Virus record (IMG/VR): IMGVR_UViG_3300030106_004130
Span: 1 to 22,043 of that record
Strand: one strand, 5' to 3'
From: a virus
Length of the DNA: 22,043 nt
The notes beneath the pieces are model-generated. The model searched no databases. It was not told the origin of the DNA and saw only the letters and a program-made list of their open reading frames with translations. Positions within the stretch are counted from its first letter, which is position 1. Every line of letters begins with the position of its first letter. The position numbers and the translations under genes are program-made. Of the stretch, positions 1-5,323 are shown piece by piece.

Positions 1-71
1 TTCCTAATGGAGCGTTTTTAACTGCTGACCAAGGCGACATTACAGGTTTAACAGTATTCTACGACGGGTAG
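1..71 (+). CDS. 3' end of an unidentified gene (partial)
   Basis: Reading from base 3, an open frame runs through 22 codons to a TAG at 69-71, ending in the residues LTVFYDG. The other two forward frames stop within the first 21 bases. The stop codon is embedded in the TAGGAGG ribosome-binding site of the next gene, as expected when two phage structural genes are adjacent. Too little is present to name it. From its place just before a head-tail adaptor-like gene, a capsid or decoration protein is possible, but that is inference only. Confidence 0.6.
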   Translation, partial: PNGAFLTADQGDITGLTVFYDG

Positions 72-79
72 GAGGTTAG

Positions 80-1021
80 ATGGCTAACACTACTTCAAGG
101 TCTTATACTTTTGATAAGAACTTAGGCATAGACGAAATTATTGAAGATGCATATGAAAGAATTGGTATGCAAGGTGTTTCTGGCTATCAATTAAAAACTG
201 CAAAAAGATCTTTAAACGTTTTATTTTCTGAATGGGGTAATAGAGGACTTCATTTTTGGGAAGTAAAAAATCAAAACGTTACTTTAGTAGATGGTCAAGC
301 TACTTACAATTTTTATAGATCATCAAGTGATGGAACGTCTGATGGAGTTAGCACAACCCTTAGTGCAGGAATAAATGCAACAGCTACAACTATTGCGGTA
401 ACTTCTACAACTGGTTTTGCTACTTCAGGAACAATTTTAATTGGTACAGAAGAAATTACATATACAGCTATTTCAGGTTCAAATTTAACCGACTGTGTTA
501 GAGGAGTTAATGGTACAACTGCAGCTACTCACAGCACAGATGATGCTGTTGCTCAATCTCCAAGAGGAATGACAGACATCCAAGAAGCTAATTACAGAGT
601 AAAATCTACTTTTGTAGATACACCAATGACCAAAATTAGTAGATCTCAATACCAAGCTTTTTCTAACAAAACAGATAAAGGTTTGCCAACTCAATATTGG
701 GTACAAAGATTTATTGATAGAGTTAGTTTAACTCTATACTTAACACCGGGAGCAGCTCATGATGGAAATTATATTAATTTTTATTACACAAAAAGAATTG
801 ATGATGTAGGTGCATATACAAATGCTAGTGATGTTCCATACAGATTTATTCCTTGTATGATTACAGGACTTGCATTTTATTTATCTCAAAAATATGCACC
901 ACAAAGAACTCAAGAATTAAAAATGTTGTATGAAGATGAATTATTAAGAGCAGAAGATGAAGATGGTTCTTCTAATTCAACTTATATAGCACCTAAAATA
1001 TATTACCCTGGTGTTGCGTAA
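80..1021 (+). CDS. Head-tail adaptor/tail accessory-like virion protein with an inserted beta domain
   Basis: 313 residues. The N-terminal part (about 9-62) is helical, with the pattern DEIIEDAYERIG...A-x-x-SLNVLFSEWGNRGLHFW. I associate this pattern with podovirus-type connector or tail accessory proteins (P22 gp4-like); the assignment rests on pattern memory. Residues 92-157 are a Thr/Ser-rich beta insert (core IGTEEITYTAISG, then CVRGVNGTTAATH) that recurs in two other proteins of this window. The remainder (about 160-313) resumes with an aromatic-rich section and an acidic helical C-terminus (LYEDELLRAEDEDG). The start is set by TAGGAGG four bases upstream of ATG. The stop overlaps the next start as TAATG, so the two are probably translationally coupled. 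The role would be at the neck between capsid and tail. Confidence 0.7.
   Translation: MANTTSRSYTFDKNLGIDEIIEDAYERIGMQGVSGYQLKTAKRSLNVLFSEWGNRGLHFWEVKNQNVTLVDGQATYNFYRSSSDGTSDGVSTTLSAGINATATTIAVTSTTGFATSGTILIGTEEITYTAISGSNLTDCVRGVNGTTAATHSTDDAVAQSPRGMTDIQEANYRVKSTFVDTPMTKISRSQYQAFSNKTDKGLPTQYWVQRFIDRVSLTLYLTPGAAHDGNYINFYYTKRIDDVGAYTNASDVPYRFIPCMITGLAFYLSQKYAPQRTQELKMLYEDELLRAEDEDGSSNSTYIAPKIYYPGVA
353..550 (+). repeat. Inserted beta domain, copy 1 (protein level)
   Basis: This stretch encodes residues 92-157 of the adaptor-like protein. Order of features: a TTLSAGINAT start, an ITV-type strand, a GF-x-TSGT turn, IGTEEITYT, a short Ser/Asn linker, then RGVNGTTAATH. Copy 3 (in the 12484 gene) follows the same order closely, and copy 2 (in the 1021 gene) is more diverged. 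The similarity is at protein level; the DNA is not a recent duplication. Confidence 0.65.
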
Positions 1022-1815
1022 TGAGCAGTTTTTCACAAGGTAAATACGCTCTTGCAATATCAGATCGTTCCGGTCTAGCCTTTCCATATAATGAAATGGT
1101 AAGAGAATGGAATGGAGCCCTGGTTCATGTTTCAGAATTTGAGCCTAAACAACCACAGCTACAACCAAAACCAACTAATGCAGATCCACAAGCTTTACAA
1201 AGAGCTAGGCCTGCAAGAACAGAATTTCCAACTGAAGATTTTTTACCAGAAAACCCTTTAGTAACTGCATCTAATACTACTTTAAAAATTAATTTTCCAA
1301 ATGGAGATTTACAAGTAAACGATCAGATTAGATTACGTAATATTAAATCACCTGTTGGTGGAGTTGCACTTTCTACATTGCAATTATCTACAACTTTAAA
1401 TGGAGATATTACAGCTACCGCAGACTCAATTGTTTTAACAGATGGGTCACAATTTCCAACGAGTGGTTTTATTGTTATTGAAAAAGTAAATACTGATGGT
1501 TCTTTTGTAAACGAAACTATTGAGTACACAGGAAGATCTTCAAATACTTTAACTGGTTGTGTAAGAGGCACTTCTGCTCCTTACAGAGGAGTTACATTTG
1601 AAAACACTACAGCTGGCACACATGCAAATGGAGCAAAAGTTTTTGGATCTTATAAAGTAGTTTCTTTAAATACAACACAAGTGCTTGGAACAGGACAACC
1701 TCAATACAGCACTCAATTTGATGGATTAAATGTAACATTAATTACTGCTGCTAGCAGTACAGAAACAGGAGGCGGTTTTCAGTGTACAATTGGACCTGTT
1801 AATGATAGAGCTTAA
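1021..1815 (+). CDS. Virion structural protein, neck/tail region
   Basis: 264 residues, probably structural. The N-terminus has the block ALAISDRSGLAFPYNEMVREWNG followed by an EPKQPQLQP proline/glutamine segment (about 40-52). I recognise this pairing from phage structural proteins of unknown role. Residues 60-80 are rich in Arg and Pro. The C-terminal half is all beta. Residues 85-115 (TTLKINFPNGDLQVNDQIRLRN) resemble the HGL-x(2)-ND-x-I module seen near residue 118 of the 12484 product, and residues 122-208 carry the diverged second copy of the beta insert. The insert therefore seems to sit inside another beta module. The ATG overlaps the preceding TAA (TAATG). No catalytic motif is visible. 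Confident as a gene, weak as to precise role. Confidence 0.65.
   Translation: MSSFSQGKYALAISDRSGLAFPYNEMVREWNGALVHVSEFEPKQPQLQPKPTNADPQALQRARPARTEFPTEDFLPENPLVTASNTTLKINFPNGDLQVNDQIRLRNIKSPVGGVALSTLQLSTTLNGDITATADSIVLTDGSQFPTSGFIVIEKVNTDGSFVNETIEYTGRSSNTLTGCVRGTSAPYRGVTFENTTAGTHANGAKVFGSYKVVSLNTTQVLGTGQPQYSTQFDGLNVTLITAASSTETGGGFQCTIGPVNDRA
1384..1644 (+). repeat. Inserted beta domain, copy 2 (protein level, diverged)
   Basis: Residues 122-208 of the 1021 gene product. The landmarks are STTLNGDITATADSIVL, then FPTSGFIVIE, then ETIEYTGRSSNTLTGCVRG, then TTAGTHANGAKV. Compared with copies 1 and 3 it has extra residues between the two central strands and before the AGTH motif. The shared order of strands and of the RG...T-A-x-H motif argues for common ancestry. 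Confidence 0.5.
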
Positions 1816-1817
1816 TT

Positions 1818-2549
1818 ATGGCCGGATATACTTACGCAAATTTAACGACAGATATTAGAAACTACACAGAAGTTAGTTCTGATGTGCTTACAGCGGCTGT
1901 TATAAATAGATTTATTGAAAATGCAGAATTTAGAATTAATCAAGAACTTCCTATGGATGCTGATCGATTTGTTCAAGAAGGAAATTTAGTTATAAATAAA
2001 AATACTATTAACTCTCCAGCTGGAGCTTTATTTATTAGAGGGGTAGAAGTATTTGATTCTACTACAAGCACAGAAGATGAGGGAAAATGGTTAGAGAAAA
2101 AAGATCAAACATATTTATCAGAATATGTAGACAGATTAACTGGTCCAGAAGGAGACTTAACTAGTCAACCAGTAACCGGTTTTCCTAAATATTACGCTAT
2201 GTTTGGCGGAGCTACAGGAACTACAGATAGCACTTCAGGAGGCCTTTACATAGCGCCTACACCTGCTGCTAATTATAAATTTAGAATATATTATAATAAA
2301 ATGCCAGGTGGATTAGAAACCAATACTTCAGGTACATACCTAAGTAACTACTTCCCACAGGGCCTATTATATGCCTGCCTAGTAGAGGCTTATGGATATT
2401 TAAAAGGTCCAACAGACATGTTGACATTGTACGAAACAAAGTATAAAAATGCTATACAACAGTTTGCAGGTATGCAACTGGGTAGAAGAAGACGAGACGA
2501 CTATACTGACGGAACAGTTAGAATACCAGTTAAGTCCCCTTCACCGTAA
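1818..2549 (+). CDS. Head-tail connector/adaptor-like protein
   Basis: 243 residues. The N-terminus (about 1-45) is helical with ANLTTDIRNYTEVSSDVLTAAVINRFIENAEFRINQELP, a layout typical of phage head-completion adaptors that stack under the portal. The middle is beta-rich with YYAMFGG and TPAANYKFRIYYNKMPGG. This is the pattern of proteins in which predicted strands end in 'riyYy..p'. The C-terminus is helical and basic (GYLKGPTDMLTLYETKYKNAIQQF, then GRRRRDDY). It starts three bases after the preceding stop. It forms a set with the two upstream genes, so a neck or tail-tube position is likely. The family name is inferred from layout and not from a database match. Confidence 0.6.
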   Translation: MAGYTYANLTTDIRNYTEVSSDVLTAAVINRFIENAEFRINQELPMDADRFVQEGNLVINKNTINSPAGALFIRGVEVFDSTTSTEDEGKWLEKKDQTYLSEYVDRLTGPEGDLTSQPVTGFPKYYAMFGGATGTTDSTSGGLYIAPTPAANYKFRIYYNKMPGGLETNTSGTYLSNYFPQGLLYACLVEAYGYLKGPTDMLTLYETKYKNAIQQFAGMQLGRRRRDDYTDGTVRIPVKSPSP

Positions 2550-2566
2550 ACAAGGAGTAAAATATT

Positions 2567-3049
2567 ATGGCAATATCATCGGCAATATGCAACACCTTCA
2601 AACAAGAGTTGTTACAAGGAGGACATAATTTTAATACGTCCGGCTCAACACCTGCAGGAAATGCATTTAAATTAGCACTATACACAAGTTCAGCAAATAT
2701 GGATGCTACAACAACTGTGTATTCAACTTCAAACGAAACTTCAAATGATTCTGGATCAGCTTATTCTCCTGGTGGAAAAGCATTGGTGAACAATGGTGTA
2801 ACAGGAAGCTCATCAGCAACTACAGCTTATGTTGACTTTGCAGATTTATCGGGTGGAACTGCTTGGACTTCAGCTACTTTTTCAACAGCTGGATGTTTAA
2901 TTTATAACACAACTGCACTGTCTGGTTTTACAACTAATCGAGCAGTCTGTGTAGTTTCTTTCGGTGGAACTAAATCAGTTTCAGCAGGAACATTTACAAT
3001 TGAATTCCCAACAGCTAGTACAAGCGCAGCTATTATAAGAGTTTCATAA
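2567..3049 (+). CDS. Small beta-rich virion protein
   Basis: 160 residues, preceded by a clear AAGGAG ribosome-binding site. The first 20 residues are helical (AISSAICNTFKQELLQGGHNF). The rest is Ser/Thr/Gly-rich beta: FKLALYTSSANMDATTTVYS, a Gly-Ser linker, an ATTAYVDFADLSGGTAWTS block and a terminal strand set with FTIEFPTAS. I recognise this plan (short helix, KLALYT strand, ATF-x-TAGCLIYN strand) from small phage proteins found among tail genes, usually listed as structural or hypothetical. No enzyme motif and no signal peptide are visible. A tail or fibre-associated beta-sandwich protein is the best guess. Confidence 0.6.
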   Translation: MAISSAICNTFKQELLQGGHNFNTSGSTPAGNAFKLALYTSSANMDATTTVYSTSNETSNDSGSAYSPGGKALVNNGVTGSSSATTAYVDFADLSGGTAWTSATFSTAGCLIYNTTALSGFTTNRAVCVVSFGGTKSVSAGTFTIEFPTASTSAAIIRVS

Positions 3050-3062
3050 GGAGTAAGTCCTT

Positions 3063-4262
3063 ATGGCTGACAAAACAATTACAGTCACAGTAGGAAGCGG
3101 CACACAATATATCGTTGGCGGAACGGGTAACGTTTATTATTTTGACGGTTCCCAACCAACAAGTAATAAAGTCGATTGGGTTGTTGATGGTACAATAAGA
3201 TTAATTCAATCTGATTCTAGTAATGATAACCATCCGCTTTACATTACAACTAGTTCCAGCACTACTTTATCAACAGGTCAAGCAGCAGTGCAGACCTCAA
3301 ACATATCTTATTATTTAGATGGTGCTTCTAATCAAGCTAGTTATTATAATACCACCACTTTTAACGCTGCTTCAGTTCGATACGTAGAATTTAAATTACC
3401 TACAACTCAAAGTTATTGGTCATGTTGGATTCACGGAATTGGTATGGGTGGTTTTTGGAACGACACTACTACAACATGGGGTGCTTTAAATTGGAGTGAT
3501 GGTGAATGGGGTGAACAAGGTGATGCAACTGTTGCTATATCAAGCAGTTTTAATTTAACAACAGCTCTTAATGCAGCAGATGTTGCAGCAAACCCTTCTC
3601 CAGGTTGGGGTACAGAAGCATGGGGAGAAAACGGTTGGGGTAATGTTTTAGGTGGTACAGAAACTTTACCAACGTTTACAACTCTAAGCACTGCTTTAGG
3701 TACTTTAACTACAGCTGTTGAAACTCCAGTAGTTATAACAGACAGCTTTAATATAACTAGTGCTGTTGGAACAATAGACACTAAATTTGATTTTAATTTA
3801 ACTCTTACTGAAAGTTTATTAGTTTCTACCGCTCAAGGAACGTTAGATGTAAATGATGGATCAGATCAAGATGTTGGTTTAGAAAGCTTTAGTTTAACGA
3901 CAAATGTAGGTGCAATTGCTCCAAGTGACGTTGTAGGATTATCGTTGGATGAGGGCTTAACTACAAGAGTTGGCAATTTATTAGATGAAACAAGAACAGA
4001 CGTACCTATAACGTCCCCTGGTTCTTTAAGCACAACTTTAGGCACTTTAACAGTGCCATCTATGGCTGTAGGTATTACAGATAGCTTTAATTTAACAGGC
4101 ACAGTAGGGTCTATAAGTCCTATAGAACAGACCGTTGGATTAACTGGGCTTGAATTAACAACTGTTGTGGACGCTACACAATTAGCAACTACTGGATATA
4201 CAGATGTTGACATAACTGGAAATACATCTTATACAGACATTAAGCATGTAAATCAGGCGTAG
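3063..4262 (+). CDS. Modular virion protein: cupredoxin-like N-domain, Trp-Gly segment, tandem beta repeats
   Basis: 399 residues, AAGGAG site upstream. Residues 20-130 look cupredoxin-like: a Tyr-rich strand, a VDGTIRLIQSDSSNDNHPLYI block with His57, a YYLDGAS block, then SYWSCWIHGIGMGG, which supplies Cys121, His124 and Met128. The order His...Cys-x2-His-x3-Met is that of type-1 copper ligands; copper binding itself is not shown. Residues 131-197 are a Trp-Gly segment (WNWSDGEWGEQG, GWGTEAWGENGWGN) of a kind I know from marine phage structural proteins. Residues 209-370 hold repeats of about 25-35 residues built on SFNLTTAxGTL. The whole is likely a fibrous virion protein outside the neck. 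A promoter candidate for the next unit lies in its last codons. Confidence 0.65.
   Translation: MADKTITVTVGSGTQYIVGGTGNVYYFDGSQPTSNKVDWVVDGTIRLIQSDSSNDNHPLYITTSSSTTLSTGQAAVQTSNISYYLDGASNQASYYNTTTFNAASVRYVEFKLPTTQSYWSCWIHGIGMGGFWNDTTTTWGALNWSDGEWGEQGDATVAISSSFNLTTALNAADVAANPSPGWGTEAWGENGWGNVLGGTETLPTFTTLSTALGTLTTAVETPVVITDSFNITSAVGTIDTKFDFNLTLTESLLVSTAQGTLDVNDGSDQDVGLESFSLTTNVGAIAPSDVVGLSLDEGLTTRVGNLLDETRTDVPITSPGSLSTTLGTLTVPSMAVGITDSFNLTGTVGSISPIEQTVGLTGLELTTVVDATQLATTGYTDVDITGNTSYTDIKHVNQA
3687..4172 (+). repeat. Tandem degenerate beta repeats in the 3063 gene
   Basis: Residues about 209-370 repeat a short strand motif: LSTALGTL, FNITSAVGTI, LLVSTAQGTL, FSLTTNVGAI, LTTRVGNL, LSTTLGTL, FNLTGTVGSI, LELTTVVDA. 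Linkers vary, and several contain an ITDSF or VGL lead-in. The consensus is [LF]-x-[LS]-T-[TGS]-x-[LVA]-G-[TAS]-[LI]. At DNA level the copies are diverged, so this is an old protein repeat and not a recent tandem duplication. Confidence 0.7.
4207..4235 (+). promoter_or_regulatory. Candidate sigma70-type promoter before the fibre unit
   Basis: TTGACA at 4207-4212 and TATACA at 4230-4235 are separated by 17 bp, inside the last codons of the preceding gene. Transcription would begin near 4242, about 30 bases before the next start codon. The -35 box is perfect and the -10 box matches 4 of 6. TTGACA alone is expected several times by chance in a window of this composition, so spacing and location carry the weight. 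Confidence 0.4.
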
Positions 4263-4270
4263 GAGAAATT

Positions 4271-4897
4271 ATGGCATCAACATATAACTACTTAGGTATA
4301 GAACTTATGGCTACTGGCGAAAACGCTGGTACATGGGGAACAAAAACTAATACAAATTTAAACATTATTCAACAAGCAGCGTCAGGATATCACTCACAAT
4401 CAATAGCTGGTGGTGCTCAAACAACTGCTTTATTAATTACAGATGGAGACTCTACTTCTACAACAGATAGTTTAACTAATGCTGCTAGAAATTTTGTCGT
4501 AGAATTAACAGGAACTATTTCAGGTAATCAAATAGTCACTATTCCAAATGGAGTAGAAAAATTTTATTGTTTTAAAAATTCAACATCGGGTGCATACACA
4601 GTCCAAATTAAAGGCGCAAGTGATTCAGGATCTGGATATACTTTTTCAGCAGTAGATAAAACTAGTGTCCTTTTATATATTAATGGTCAAGACGTAGTAG
4701 CTGTATCAGATGCTACAGAACCTGCAGGTACAACAGGACAGGTTCAAATCAATACTAATGGTTCTTTTGCAGCCGTTTCTGAAGGAACTAGTGGCTTTAT
4801 ATTAACATCAAACGGAACCGGGGCAGCCCCTACCATGCAAGCGAATGCTGGAATTGGGATAGGAAAAGCTATTGCAATGGCAATCGTTTTCGGATAA
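4271..4897 (+). CDS. Tail-fibre-like structural protein
   Basis: 208 residues; TAGGAG precedes the ATG by a few bases. The N-terminus STYNYLGIELMATGENAGTWG, then TKTNTNLNIIQQA, is a recognisable opening of phage fibre-associated proteins, especially in marine myo- and podoviruses. It is followed by NFVVELTGTISGNQIVTIP, EKFYCFKNSTSGAYTVQIKG and a VLLYINGQDVVAVS strand, which make up a beta domain. Residues from about 155 (QVQINTNGSFAAVSEGTSG, then LTSNGTGAAPT) resemble the 'LTSNGxGxAPT' segment common in tail fibres. The end, GIGKAIAMAIVFG, is a hydrophobic tail peptide I have seen at the C-termini of other marine phage proteins. Likely role: part of, or connector for, the receptor-binding apparatus that includes the downstream glycine-rich protein. 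Confidence 0.65.
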   Translation: MASTYNYLGIELMATGENAGTWGTKTNTNLNIIQQAASGYHSQSIAGGAQTTALLITDGDSTSTTDSLTNAARNFVVELTGTISGNQIVTIPNGVEKFYCFKNSTSGAYTVQIKGASDSGSGYTFSAVDKTSVLLYINGQDVVAVSDATEPAGTTGQVQINTNGSFAAVSEGTSGFILTSNGTGAAPTMQANAGIGIGKAIAMAIVFG

Positions 4898-4918
4898 AAA
4901 ACAAAGAGGAAATAAATT

Positions 4919-5308
4919 ATGGCAAATCCAAATATAGTATCAGTAGCAAGTATTTACGGTGAGTCGGTAGGTTGGAATTTAACAAATACTGTATCTACAA
5001 CTTTAATGACCGTTTCTTCTGGTAAACTAATTAAAATTAATAGAATGACAGTTGCAAACGTAGATGGATCAAGTGCAGCTGATGTTACAGTATATATAGA
5101 CACAAGTGTTCAAACATCTTCAGGTGCTACAGTAGCAAGTGGAGCAGCAGATGTTTATTTAGCAAAAACAGTTTCAGTGCCTGCTGATGCAACATTAGTT
5201 TTAGCTGATACACCAATTTATTTAAGAGAAGGTGACGTATTAAAAGGTGGTGCAAGTGCAGCATCAGATCTAGATCTATTCATTTCATATGAAGTACTAG
5301 ACGATTAG
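4919..5308 (+). CDS. Small beta-sandwich virion protein
   Basis: 129 residues, AGAGGA site upstream. No signal peptide or enzyme motif is visible. The sequence alternates strands: TTLMTVSSGKLIKINRMTVANVDGS, VTVYIDTSV, VYLAKTVSVPADATLVLADTPIYLREGDVLKGGA and a final LDLFISYEVLDD. This is the pattern of small phage beta-sandwich proteins that decorate virions or cap fibres. The 111-residue product at 16147 has the same order of strands and a comparable last strand (FDIAISYLNI), so they may be distant relatives. It lies between a fibre-like gene and the large glycine-rich gene in what looks like one transcription unit. Confidence 0.6.
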   Translation: MANPNIVSVASIYGESVGWNLTNTVSTTLMTVSSGKLIKINRMTVANVDGSSAADVTVYIDTSVQTSSGATVASGAADVYLAKTVSVPADATLVLADTPIYLREGDVLKGGASAASDLDLFISYEVLDD

Positions 5309-5323
5309 GAGGTTTTATAGGCT

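Noticed and set aside
2421-2447. TTGACA with TATAAA at 15 bp as a promoter for the 2567 gene
   Set aside because: The spacing is short, the site is deep inside a gene, and over 100 bases separate it from the next start. It is kept only as a weak possibility.
4741-4751. GGTTCAAATC resembling a tRNA T-loop
   Set aside because: No matching acceptor, D or anticodon arm around it; it is codons of the fibre-like gene.
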